Positions 43,370-51,542 of a stretch of DNA of 64,000 bases are shown here, piece by piece. This DNA comes from Collinsella aerofaciens. Its GTDB lineage: Bacteria; Actinomycetota; Coriobacteriia; Coriobacteriales; Coriobacteriaceae. Under the pieces are notes generated by a model that ran no database searches, had not been told where the DNA came from, and saw only the letters and a list, made by a program, of their open reading frames with translations. Location: contig NZ_JAQLDQ010000003.1 of NCBI RefSeq assembly GCF_028209395.1, positions 62,001 through 126,000 of the forward strand, in the 5' to 3' direction. Both the position numbers and the translations under genes were made by a program. Positions within the stretch are counted from its first letter, which is position 1; every line of letters starts with the position of its first letter.

Positions 43370-44674
43370 ATGGAGAAAACTGCAGAGCAGCTGCGCCGCG
43401 AGCACATTGCCCTAGAGGGCGACACCCATGGCAAGAACAAGTGGGCGATTCTGTTTACCGTGCTCATCATGACGTTTATGGTGTGTCTGGATTCGACCGT
43501 CGTGACCGTGGCGCTGCCCGTGATGCAAAAGGAGCTGGGTGTGGGCCTCGATCGCATTCAGTTGGTAAGCTCGGTGTATCTGCTTGCGACTTGCGTGGCT
43601 ATGTTGCCGTTTGGCCGTCTGGGCGACGTGCGCGGCAAGGTGAATGTGTTCCAGTTGGGCGTCATCGTCTTTTCGGTCGGTTCGCTGCTGTGCGGCCTTT
43701 CGGCCTCGCTCGAGGTTCTTATCCTGGCACGCATTGTTCAGGGCGTCGGTTGCGCGGCGGCCATGGCTAACAACATGGGTATCATCACCGAGTCGTTTCC
43801 GGCGCGCGAACGAGGCCGTGCCATGGGTATTCTTGCGACCTTCGTGGCCCTCGGCATGATGTGTGGCCCCGTGCTCGGCGGCATGCTGGTGGCAAGCTTT
43901 CCTTGGGAGAGCATCTTCCTCATCAACCTGCCCATTGGCGTCATCTCGTTTATCGTGGGGCTCTACACGCTGCCGCATGTTAAGCCGGAGGCCGGCGAGC
44001 GCCCCATGTCCCTGATCGAGGCCGCTCGTCGCTGCTTTGCAAATTCGGCCTTCACCATCAACCTTGCCTGCATGCTCATCGTGTTCGTTGGTATTGGCGC
44101 ATCCGAGTTTATCCTGCCGTTCTATTTTCAGGACGCCCACGGCTTTGGTTCTGACATTTCCGGATTGCTCTTTTTGGCGCTGCCGATGGTGAATGCCTTT
44201 ATCGGCCCGCTTTCGGGTACGGTTTCGGACCGTGTTGGCTGCGAGGGCCCCACGGCGGTCGGCCTGGGCGTGTACGTATGCGGTCTCTTTGCGGTAAGCA
44301 CGCTCGACGAGCACTCTTCCATCCCTGTGATCGTGTGCTGCGTCGCGTTTATGTCGTGCGGTACGTCGATTTTCCAGAGCCCCAACAACTCGTTGTATAT
44401 GGGCTCGGCTCCGCGCGAAGCACTCGGCTTTGCGGGCAGCTTGGGCAGTTTGGCGCGCTATGCTGGCATGGCACTCGGCATTACGGTGGCGTCGAATATC
44501 CTGTATGGGCAGATGAGCGTGGCGATGGGCGAGGCCGTGACCAGTTTTGTTGCAGGCCGTCCGGATGTGTTCTTGTTTGGTTTCCGTTCGGTGTTCTATG
44601 TGTTGATGGCTGTGGCCGCTGTGGGCTTTGCGCTCGCCATGGTGCGTTTGGTGAGGATGCGCGCCTGCCATTAG
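43370..44674 (+). CDS. MFS transporter, DHA2-like multidrug exporter
   Basis: A 434-residue membrane transporter with about 12 helices. Helix 1 carries MTFMVCLDSTVVTVALPVMQ (motif D1-type Asp), the loop 2-3 motif A reads GRLGDVRGKVNVF, and helix 5 has the antiporter motif C-like GMMCGPVLGGMLV. These features mark proton-coupled drug exporters. Substrate unknown. Two ATGs lie at 43364 and 43370; GAAAGG is directly before the first, so the second with a six-base spacer is preferred. Confidence 0.87.
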   Translation: MEKTAEQLRREHIALEGDTHGKNKWAILFTVLIMTFMVCLDSTVVTVALPVMQKELGVGLDRIQLVSSVYLLATCVAMLPFGRLGDVRGKVNVFQLGVIVFSVGSLLCGLSASLEVLILARIVQGVGCAAAMANNMGIITESFPARERGRAMGILATFVALGMMCGPVLGGMLVASFPWESIFLINLPIGVISFIVGLYTLPHVKPEAGERPMSLIEAARRCFANSAFTINLACMLIVFVGIGASEFILPFYFQDAHGFGSDISGLLFLALPMVNAFIGPLSGTVSDRVGCEGPTAVGLGVYVCGLFAVSTLDEHSSIPVIVCCVAFMSCGTSIFQSPNNSLYMGSAPREALGFAGSLGSLARYAGMALGITVASNILYGQMSVAMGEAVTSFVAGRPDVFLFGFRSVFYVLMAVAAVGFALAMVRLVRMRACH

Positions 44675-44831
44675 TGCGTTGGGAGGCTGTCTGCCACGAT
44701 TCGCGCCGTCTCAAAAAGACTGGTTTGTGGTGCGATGCGGCTTGTGGGGCGGGCGGGGGTCGGTCCGTGGTAGACTATCGAACAACGTTTATTAATCGCG
44801 CGGTATCGTTGCCGCGAGAAGGGGTTGCGCC

Positions 44832-45410
44832 ATGCAGGAGCTTGAGGATCGTATTCGCCATGACGGCATCGTAAAGGCCGGTAACGTCCTTAAGGTTGAT
44901 GCCTTCCTCAACCACCAATGCGACGTTGAGCTGTTCGACCACATGGGTGCCGAGTGGGCCCGTCTGTTCAAGGATGTCGAGATCAACAAGATCCTGACGA
45001 TCGAGGCTTCGGGCATTGGCATGGCTTGCATCGCGGCCCAGCATTTTGGCGGCGTGCCGGTGGTCTTTGCCAAGAAGGCACAGTCCATCAACCTTGACGG
45101 CGAGCAGTATGCCACGACCATCTACTCCTTTACCAAGCAGAAGGAGTACCCGGTCATCGTCGGCAAGCGCTTCCTGTCCGAGGGCGACAAGGTCCTGATC
45201 ATCGACGACTTCTTGGCCAACGGGTGCGCGCTCGAGGGTCTTATCAAGATCTGTGAGGCTGCGGGTGCCGAGGTGTCCGGTATTGGCATTGCGGTGGAGA
45301 AGGGCTTCCAGGGCGGCGGCGATAAGCTCCGCGAGCGCGGCTTCCGCGTTGAGAGCCTGGCCCGTATCGCCGATATGGACTGCGAGACCGGCGAGATCAC
45401 CTTCGCCTAA
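44832..45410 (+). CDS. xpt: Xanthine phosphoribosyltransferase
   Basis: A 192-residue type I PRTase that salvages xanthine to XMP. The PRPP motif is [18 protein letters not shown], and [15 protein letters not shown] and [15 protein letters not shown] are the Xpt-specific base-binding blocks. AGAAGGGG lies upstream of the ATG. No purine riboswitch is recognisable in the 157-base leader. A GTGACAAAGGGAC palindrome with a T tract terminates it. Confidence 0.93.
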   Translation: MQELEDRIRHDGIVKAGNVLKVDAFLNHQCDVELFDHMGAEWARLFKDVEINKILTIEASGIGMACIAAQHFGGVPVVFAKKAQSINLDGEQYATTIYSFTKQKEYPVIVGKRFLSEGDKVLIIDDFLANGCALEGLIKICEAAGAEVSGIGIAVEKGFQGGGDKLRERGFRVESLARIADMDCETGEITFA

Positions 45411-45437
45411 GCGCGCAGCACAAGCGATTGGTATGCG

Positions 45438-45474
45438 ATGTGACAAAGGGACTGTCCCTTTGTCACATTTTTTG
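45438..45474. terminator. Perfect 31-base palindrome acting as xpt terminator
   Basis: ATGTGACAAAGGGAC and its complement flank a single T, and TTTTTT follows on the plus strand. A nearly identical 31-mer is at 57100-57130. Confidence 0.85.
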
Positions 45475-45493
45475 TATGAGGGGAGGTGTTGAT

Positions 45494-45874
45494 ATGGATG
45501 AGAACAAGATGGGATGGCGTGAGTATGCGCACTATGCCGGGATGTCGGTCGAGGAGTTGGCGCGCGATTGCGAGGTGCAGGTGTTTCGCGCGACGGGCCC
45601 GGGTGGGCAGGGCGTGAACACGACGGACTCGGCGGTGCGCATGAAGCATATCCCTTCGGGGATTACCGTGACGGCGCGTGAGAGCCGCAGCCAGTTCCAA
45701 AACCGTAGCAGCTGCCTGCGTAAGCTGCGCGCTGAGCTTGAGCGTCGCGGGCGTCCACCGCGCCGACGCGTAAAGACCAAGGTGCCTCAGCGCTCTCGCC
45801 AGCGCAGGCTCAACGACAAACACTTCAACGCCATTAAAAAGGCCAACCGTCGCAAGCCGGGTGGGGAGGAATGA
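45494..45874 (+). CDS. Peptide chain release factor-like GGQ protein (ArfB-like)
   Basis: A 126-residue protein holding only the RF-1 peptidyl-tRNA hydrolase domain. [19 protein letters not shown] carries the GGQ motif, followed by [20 protein letters not shown], and a basic C-terminal tail ([19 protein letters not shown]). It lacks the stop-codon recognition domains, so a ribosome-rescue role like ArfB/YaeJ is inferred. The ATG at 45494 follows GGGAGG. The gene is bracketed by two palindromic repeats. Confidence 0.85.
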   Translation: MDENKMGWREYAHYAGMSVEELARDCEVQVFRATGPGGQGVNTTDSAVRMKHIPSGITVTARESRSQFQNRSSCLRKLRAELERRGRPPRRRVKTKVPQRSRQRRLNDKHFNAIKKANRRKPGGEE

Positions 45875-45883
45875 TCTTATCAA

Positions 45884-45954
45884 TAAGTTGCGGTGAAATA
45901 GGGACTGTTTTGCGGCTTTAGATGCATAAACAGTCCCTATTTCACCGCAACTTA
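45884..45954. repeat. Inverted repeat with perfect 27-base arms
   Basis: TAAGTTGCGGTGAAATAGGG.. at 45884-45910 pairs perfectly with 45928-45954 around a 17-base loop. It lies between convergent genes and shares its outer arm with the 24815 repeat and the GGGACTGT core with the 45438 palindrome. Confidence 0.88.
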
Positions 45955-45961
45955 GGTGGGG

Positions 45962-46924
45962 TTAGCGGGTGGGGTGCCAGACGTGGAGGGCGCCGGCAAG
46001 GATGTCGACCTCGATGCGCGAGGCGACAACGGGCTCGCCGTCGGCCTGGATGGGGTAGTTGGGCTCCTCCAAGGTGAGCGCGGCATGGCGGCAGCGGCGC
46101 ATACGAACCGGCGGCAACTTGGTATGGTGGCCGTCCTTGGCCGAAAGAAACATAGGCAGGGCAACCGCGCGAGGGACAGGGCCGCATGCGTAACAGACGT
46201 CGAGCATGCCGTCGCAGGGGTCGGCATCGGGGCAGATGCGATAGCCCGAGCCATACGTGGGACCCAGTTGAATCGCCATGATGATCGCCCTCACGCGCTC
46301 GGCGGGCGCGCCGTCAAAGCTGGCTGTCATGGGGTAGTTGCGATAGCGCAGGCCAAACTGCTCAAGTCCCGAGAGGGTGTAGAGCGGCGCGCCCGTCAAA
46401 CCGGTCTTTTTGCGCAGCTCGGTGGTGCCAAGGCCGATGGCGGCATCGATGCCGATCGAAAGCGTTTGGTCGTAGTACTCAACGGAACATTCGCCGCTAC
46501 CGTTTGCGGGGTTCCATGAGCGAATGCGCCCGATGTCCTGACGTTGCAGCTCGCAGGTGAGCAGCGCGCCAAAATCCTTACCGGAGAAATCGTCGATGCC
46601 GAGCGTTTGGGCAAAATCGTTGCCAGAGCCCACGGGCAGGACGGCAAGGGCGGGGCGGGCGTCCTCCTTTTGCGTCATAAGCCCGTTGACGACCTCGTGA
46701 ATCACGCCGTCGCCGCCAAGGGCGATAACGGTGCGATAGCCCTGAGCCTGGGTGGCCAGCTCCTTGGCGTGTCCCATGCGCTCGGTCAGCACCAGGTCAA
46801 ACTGGGATGTGCGCGCAGTCATGTCCAAAAAGCGTTGCAGGCGCTCGGCAACCTCGTGCGCGGCGCCCGACTGGGCGGCTGGGTTGGCGATGATGAGCGT
46901 GCGACCAAAATCAGTTGCGTGCAT
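45962..46924 (-). CDS. Diacylglycerol/lipid kinase family protein
   Basis: A 320-residue NAD-kinase-like lipid kinase (DgkB/YegS type). ANPAAQSGAAHEV is the N-terminal motif, ALGGDGVIHEVVNGL the nucleotide-binding GGDG loop, and VLPVGSGNDFAQTLG the catalytic region; the beta-sandwich C-terminal domain follows with IQADGEPV. Likely phosphorylates diacylglycerol or an analogue at the membrane. The ATG at 46924 follows CGGGAG; the frame to 46996 is less likely. Confidence 0.88.
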   Translation of the reverse strand: MHATDFGRTLIIANPAAQSGAAHEVAERLQRFLDMTARTSQFDLVLTERMGHAKELATQAQGYRTVIALGGDGVIHEVVNGLMTQKEDARPALAVLPVGSGNDFAQTLGIDDFSGKDFGALLTCELQRQDIGRIRSWNPANGSGECSVEYYDQTLSIGIDAAIGLGTTELRKKTGLTGAPLYTLSGLEQFGLRYRNYPMTASFDGAPAERVRAIIMAIQLGPTYGSGYRICPDADPCDGMLDVCYACGPVPRAVALPMFLSAKDGHHTKLPPVRMRRCRHAALTLEEPNYPIQADGEPVVASRIEVDILAGALHVWHPTR

Positions 46925-47010
46925 GGGGCGACTCCCGGCGTGTGACATGACAGTGCGGTCGCGCTCAGGTCGAATTGCCCCCGATTGTGGCTGCACGGCG
47001 ATTATTACAT

Positions 47011-48432
47011 CTACTCTATCAGGTCGTTGTGGCGCTCGATAGCATCCGCTACCGTACCGCCCTCATCCACAATAAGCGAACGGCGCTTGGGTGAGATGAT
47101 GCGCTGGGCGGGGTACACGCCGCGGTGCCCGCCGGTTAGGTAGCTGATAAAGGCCACGATGACAAAGAACCCGGCGGCCGTGCCGTGGAACAGGTCGATG
47201 GCCATCATGCAGGTGGTGATGGGTACGTTGAGGCCGGCGCAGAACACGCCGAGCATGCCCAGCGCCGCCAGAAAGCTGGGGTCGATTCCGACGAGGCAAC
47301 CGATCCAACCGCCGAGCGCCGCACCGATGCCAAACAGGGGCGTGACCTCGCCGCCTTGGAAGCCAGCGCCCAGGGTAAGCGCTGTGACGACCAACTTGAT
47401 GGCTGCGTCCGCCAGGGTGGTGTTGCCCGCAAATCCGGCGCCGGAAAGCCACGTGGAAAGGCCGGCGTAGTCCCAGGCGTCGAGGAGGGCATAGGCGGCC
47501 AAAACCACGAGTGCGCCAATAAGTGCGCGAACGAGGTAATTGGTGATAAAGCGACCGTACAGGCTCTTGACGGTTCGAACCGACCACGCAAAGAGGCGTG
47601 CCGTCAGACCGAAGATGATGGCGCTGATAACAACGATGACGACCGTTGTGGGCGTCATAGCGGGAACGCTGGCGATGACATTCGCCTCGTACTCGGTACC
47701 CAGGGCGAGTGATGTAAAGTAGCCGGTAAACGAGGCGACCAGGCAGTAGATGCCCGCCGTGTAGTCGATCTTGCCGATAAAGCACATCTCCATGCCAAAG
47801 AAAGCTCCGGCAAGGGGCGAGCCGAATACGGCGCCAAAGGCCGACGAGATGCCGGCGAGCATGAGGTCGTGGTGGTCATGCTTTTTGAGGTGGGCGAGGC
47901 TCGAGATGTTGCTGGCGATGGTTCCGCCAATCTGCACCGCAGCTCCCTCGCGACCGGCCGATCCGCCCGTTAGGTGCGTGAGCGTGGAGCAGACGAAGGT
48001 GAGGACGGCCATGCGCATATGGATGAGGCGGGTGCCCAGAGCGGAGTCGATGACCAAGTTGTTACCGCGTTTGGCGGCAAGACCGTGGTTTTTGTACACC
48101 CATGCGGTGGCAACGCCCACAACGGGAAGAAGCGCGTAAATCCACGCATGGTGCTCGCGATAGTCGGTCGCGATATTCAACGAGGCCAAAAACGCCCAAG
48201 CGGCAACGCCCATGGCAAGCGAGACGATGACGACGAGTATGAGCAACTTGGCGCTCGCGAGTAGGTTGCGGGCGTTGCGGCGCGTGTCGGCAGCCAAGAG
48301 ATGCTCGGAGCGGGTAAGTTGATGCCTGCCTGCCGTGATGACGTCGTTCAGGGAGAAAAAGCCGCCGTCGTCGAGCGGCTGGGGATGGTCTTGCGCCTCG
48401 TTTGCGCTTTCGGGTTTGTCGTTATGAGTCAT
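47011..48432 (-). CDS. CLC-family anion channel/antiporter, fluoride-type features
   Basis: A 473-residue membrane protein with about 10-12 helices after a 70-residue hydrophilic N-terminus. The gating region is HLTGGSAGREGAAVQIGG and the C-terminal pore region GAGFQGGEVTPLFGIGAALG. The S/GREG motif followed by a small residue and VQ, with the preceding THLTGGS, is closer to the CLC-F fluoride/proton exporters than to chloride CLCs, but substrate is not proven. The ATG at 48432 follows AGAGG; TATAAT is present at 48468-48463 on the minus strand. Confidence 0.82.
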   Translation of the reverse strand: MTHNDKPESANEAQDHPQPLDDGGFFSLNDVITAGRHQLTRSEHLLAADTRRNARNLLASAKLLILVVIVSLAMGVAAWAFLASLNIATDYREHHAWIYALLPVVGVATAWVYKNHGLAAKRGNNLVIDSALGTRLIHMRMAVLTFVCSTLTHLTGGSAGREGAAVQIGGTIASNISSLAHLKKHDHHDLMLAGISSAFGAVFGSPLAGAFFGMEMCFIGKIDYTAGIYCLVASFTGYFTSLALGTEYEANVIASVPAMTPTTVVIVVISAIIFGLTARLFAWSVRTVKSLYGRFITNYLVRALIGALVVLAAYALLDAWDYAGLSTWLSGAGFAGNTTLADAAIKLVVTALTLGAGFQGGEVTPLFGIGAALGGWIGCLVGIDPSFLAALGMLGVFCAGLNVPITTCMMAIDLFHGTAAGFFVIVAFISYLTGGHRGVYPAQRIISPKRRSLIVDEGGTVADAIERHNDLIE

Positions 48433-48642
48433 ACGTTCCTCTTTTAGGTTGCAACGCAAGCATTATAAAACGCGGTAAACGCGACGAGCCGGTGGGTTGG
48501 TTTCGATTTTGTTTCGTGGCTTGCGGCCGACAGGTGTATTTGCGGGTACAGGCCAAGTCGCGGTCGTGCGTCTGGGGATTATACTGAGACAAGCATAAAG
48601 AATCGGCGCCCCTGTTGTGCGCCGTGGCATTAAGAGGTGCAT

Positions 48643-49905
48643 ATGGCAGAGAAACTCATTCCGCTGGAGGACGCGCAGTCGATTGTTCTGTCGCACGTTG
48701 CTCCGACCGATCTCGTCGAGATTCCCGTGTGGCAGGCCACCGGTCTTCCCTTGGCCGAGGACGCGGTGGCCGACATCGACATCTCGCCGTTTGCCAACAG
48801 TGCTATGGACGGATATGCCGTGCGCTCGGCGGACTTGGCGCAGGCGTCTGGCGAGGCGCCGGTGACGCTCGACGTTATCGGACACGAGGCTGCGGGACAT
48901 GTGTTTGAGGGCGTAATCGGCGCGGGCGAGACGGTCCGCATCATGACGGGCGCGCCGGTACCCGAAGGTGCCGATGCCGTGGTGAAGTACGAGATCGTCG
49001 ATGTGCTCGACGGTGACGGCAACGAGGGCTCGCGTGTGAGGTTCTCGGCGCCGGCCAAGGTGGGGGAGAACGTTCGCTCTGCCGCCGAGGAGGCCCATGC
49101 CGGCGACGTCGTGATGCGCGCCGGTGAGGTAGTGGCTCCGGCCGGCGCCGGCCTGCTGGCAAGCGCCGGTTACGCGAGCGCGAAGGTCCATGCCGCTCCG
49201 CGCGTGGGCATTATCTCGCTGGGCACGGAGCTGGTCGCGCCGGGTGAGCTGCCGGCGCGCGGGCAGATTCGCGACTCCAACTCGTCGGCGTTGATGGCCG
49301 AAGCGCTCGATGCCGGCGCCGAGCCCGTGTTCTACGGCATTGCGCCCGATGATGAGCAGGCGATTGCCGAGCTGGTGCATCGCGCCACGCGAGAGTGCGA
49401 TTTTGTCATTACGAGCGGTGGCGCCTCGGCGGGCGATTACGACTACGTGACGGCGCTCGCCCGGCGCGAGGGCGAGGTGCTGTTCGATCGCATCTCGATG
49501 CGTCCTGGCAAGGCCATCACGTTTGGCCTGCTTGGGGGTAAGCCGTATTTGGGGCTTTCGGGCAATCCCGCGGCGGCGTATGTGGGCTTTGAGATGCTTG
49601 CCCGTCCGGCGATTCGCAAGATGCGCGGCTTTGCCGAGGGCGTGCGTCCCGTGCAGCAGGCGACGCTCACACACGGCGTGAAAAAACGACAGAATCGCCG
49701 CTTCTTCGATCGCGCCACGGTTTTGCGCGACCCCGAGACCGGTGAGTTGTTGGTGACCGAGGCCAAGACGCAGAATTCGGCGCTGCTCGGCACGATGCAG
49801 CGGGCCAACTGCCTGCTGCGTATTGACGAAGGGCCGTGCGACATTGCGGCGGGCGATGTCGTGGACGTTGTGCGCGTCGACCTGCCTGAGGGAACGGTAC
49901 TATAG
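48643..49905 (+). CDS. moeA: Molybdopterin molybdenumtransferase
   Basis: A 420-residue enzyme that inserts molybdate into adenylylated molybdopterin. Family motifs: DISPFANSAMDGYAV, RIMTGAPVPEGADAVV, GIISLGTELV, IRDSNSSAL, TSGGASAGDYDYV and GLSGNPAAAYVGF. The last domain is the C-terminal beta domain. The ATG at 48643 follows AGAGG; a GTG six bases upstream is also in frame. It forms an operon with mogA (10-base gap). Confidence 0.95.
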   Translation: MAEKLIPLEDAQSIVLSHVAPTDLVEIPVWQATGLPLAEDAVADIDISPFANSAMDGYAVRSADLAQASGEAPVTLDVIGHEAAGHVFEGVIGAGETVRIMTGAPVPEGADAVVKYEIVDVLDGDGNEGSRVRFSAPAKVGENVRSAAEEAHAGDVVMRAGEVVAPAGAGLLASAGYASAKVHAAPRVGIISLGTELVAPGELPARGQIRDSNSSALMAEALDAGAEPVFYGIAPDDEQAIAELVHRATRECDFVITSGGASAGDYDYVTALARREGEVLFDRISMRPGKAITFGLLGGKPYLGLSGNPAAAYVGFEMLARPAIRKMRGFAEGVRPVQQATLTHGVKKRQNRRFFDRATVLRDPETGELLVTEAKTQNSALLGTMQRANCLLRIDEGPCDIAAGDVVDVVRVDLPEGTVL

Positions 49906-49915
49906 GAGGAACGCT

Positions 49916-50395
49916 ATGGAGTTGAAGATTTCGATCGTGACGTGCTCGGATACGCGCGACCTTGCCCAGGACGAGGCAGGCGCTGCCCTCGAGGAGCTCA
50001 TCGTGGCGCAGGGATGGACGGTCGCCTCACATGTGGTCGTGCGCGACGACGTCAGCGAAATCGGTGATGCCATTGTGGAAGCCGCCGATGAGTGCCACGC
50101 CAATGTCGTGCTCACCTGCGGCGGCACGGGGCTTTCGATGCGCGATGTGACGCCTGAGGCGACGCGTGCCGTCTGCGACCGCGATGTGCCGGGTATTGCA
50201 GAGGTAATCCGTGCGTACTCCATGACCAAGACGCGTCGCGCCATGCTCTCGCGCGCTATTTGTATGCAACGAGGTCATACACTTGTCGTAAACTTTCCCG
50301 GTTCTACGAAGGCCGCCCGCGAAAGCTGGGAGGCCATAGCAGACCAGCTGGAGCATGCGGCTCAGATGACAGCGGGCGGAGGACATACCAACTAA
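49916..50395 (+). CDS. mogA: MogA/MoaB-family molybdopterin adenylyltransferase
   Basis: A 159-residue enzyme of the MoCF-binding fold that adenylylates molybdopterin before MoeA acts. SIVTCSDTRDLAQDEAG, VVLTCGGTGLSMRDVTPEAT and the C-terminal VNFPGSTKAARE are the family motifs. Whether it is MogA or MoaB by lineage cannot be decided here. AGGAGG precedes the ATG. The gene ends in a terminator before modA. Confidence 0.92.
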   Translation: MELKISIVTCSDTRDLAQDEAGAALEELIVAQGWTVASHVVVRDDVSEIGDAIVEAADECHANVVLTCGGTGLSMRDVTPEATRAVCDRDVPGIAEVIRAYSMTKTRRAMLSRAICMQRGHTLVVNFPGSTKAARESWEAIADQLEHAAQMTAGGGHTN

Positions 50396-50409
50396 GTGGT
50401 TTACCTGCG

Positions 50410-50445
50410 GCGGGGCGACCTTATCGGTCGCTCCGCTTTTGTTTT
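50410..50445 (+). terminator. Intrinsic terminator after mogA
   Basis: GCGGGGCGACC and GGTCGCTCCGC pair around TTATC, then TTTTGTTTT. Confidence 0.88.
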
Positions 50446-50477
50446 CCGCCGAAGCGACGCCGAGGTGCACGGTAGCT

Positions 50478-50538
50478 TGAAACTATATTCTCTAACGAGA
50501 ATAATATCTCACTATCATTATTCGCGCAGAAGTATAAT
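50478..50538 (+). promoter_or_regulatory. modA promoter region with overlapping inverted repeats
   Basis: TTGAAA (50478) with AATAAT (50500) forms one promoter at 16 bases, and TATAAT (50533) a second -10. Two inverted repeats overlap them: ATTCTC-TAAC-GAGAAT (50487-50502) and GAATAAT-N11-ATTATTC (50499-50523). They look like repressor operators, though not the E. coli ModE box. Confidence 0.5.
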
Positions 50539-50598
50539 CTGATTGCAGATTAAAGCCCGCGGTGGGGTACCCGGGCACAAGGTCCGAAAGGGTTGAAT

Positions 50599-51474
50599 AT
50601 GTTCGATATGGTTTCACGCCGCGGTTTTGTCTCGCTTTCTGCTGCCGCTGCCGCCGGCTTTGGCCTTGCTGGCTGCTCGGGCAAAAAGACGTCCGAGCCC
50701 GCTGGTTCCGATGCCGGCTCCGCCAAGTCTTCCTCTAAGAAGAAGGCTGTCGAGCTGCAAGTCTTTGCCGCCAACTCGCTCGAGAAGGCCCTGCCCGAGG
50801 TTCAGGAGCTCTACACCGACCAGACCGGCACCACCTTTGCCGACACGCAGTTTAAGGCCTCCGGCGACCTCGTCGAGCAGATGCGCGCCGGCGCCACGGT
50901 CGACGTGCTCATCACGGCCTCCAAGGGCACCATGGACGACGCTGAGGCCGCCGAACTCGTCGACGCCGACACGCGTGAGGATATGTTCGTCAACGACCTC
51001 GTGATCATTCGCGCCGAGGACTCCGACACCAAGGTCGAGGCCATCGCCGACGTTGCGAACCTGGAAGGCAAGATTGCCATTGGCGACGCCAAGACCGTTC
51101 CCGCTGGCAAGTACGCCAACCAGGCCCTGGCCTCCGTGGGCCTCTACACCGGCACCGAGGGCGACGACGGCGAGTATGCTCCCGAGATCGCCGACAAGGT
51201 CGCTCTGGCCGATAAGGTCGGCACCGCTGCCGCCTACGTCTCTACGGGTGACTGCGTGGCCGGTTTTGTCTACAGCTCCGATATCTTCCGCTACGACGGC
51301 ATCGAGGAGGCCTTCGTGTGCCCCGAGGATTCGCACAAGCCCATCGTGTACCCGGGTGCCGTTGCCGAGAGCTCCGAGCACGCCGACGAGGCCAAGGCGT
51401 TCATTGACTTCTGTCTGACCAACAAGAAGGCCCAGAAGATTTGGGCCAAGTATGGCTTTGAGCTTTCCGAGTAG
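50599..51474 (+). CDS. modA: Molybdate ABC transporter substrate-binding lipoprotein
   Basis: A 291-residue molybdate-binding protein. The signal contains the twin-arginine motif SRRGFVS and a lipobox LAGC (Cys 26), so it is probably a Tat-exported lipoprotein. ELQVFAANSLEKALPEV, GATVDVLITASKGTMD and DAKTVPAGKYANQAL are ModA ligand-binding loops. The ATG at 50599 is six bases after GAAAGGG. First gene of modABC. Confidence 0.93.
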   Translation: MFDMVSRRGFVSLSAAAAAGFGLAGCSGKKTSEPAGSDAGSAKSSSKKKAVELQVFAANSLEKALPEVQELYTDQTGTTFADTQFKASGDLVEQMRAGATVDVLITASKGTMDDAEAAELVDADTREDMFVNDLVIIRAEDSDTKVEAIADVANLEGKIAIGDAKTVPAGKYANQALASVGLYTGTEGDDGEYAPEIADKVALADKVGTAAAYVSTGDCVAGFVYSSDIFRYDGIEEAFVCPEDSHKPIVYPGAVAESSEHADEAKAFIDFCLTNKKAQKIWAKYGFELSE

Positions 51475-51542
51475 TGCGGCTTGGCGCGATAATTCCATCG
51501 TTTTGTGTTTCACTCCGTTCTTGTATTCGCTTGGAGCTTTTC

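Noticed and set aside
41939..44671. Long antisense frames opposite metY and the MFS gene (488 and 419 codons)
   Set aside because: His and Arg-rich translations without motifs; typical of the complement of GC-rich genes.
44675..44831. Purine riboswitch upstream of xpt
   Set aside because: No TATA..GG..T core or the paired P2/P3 loops were found.
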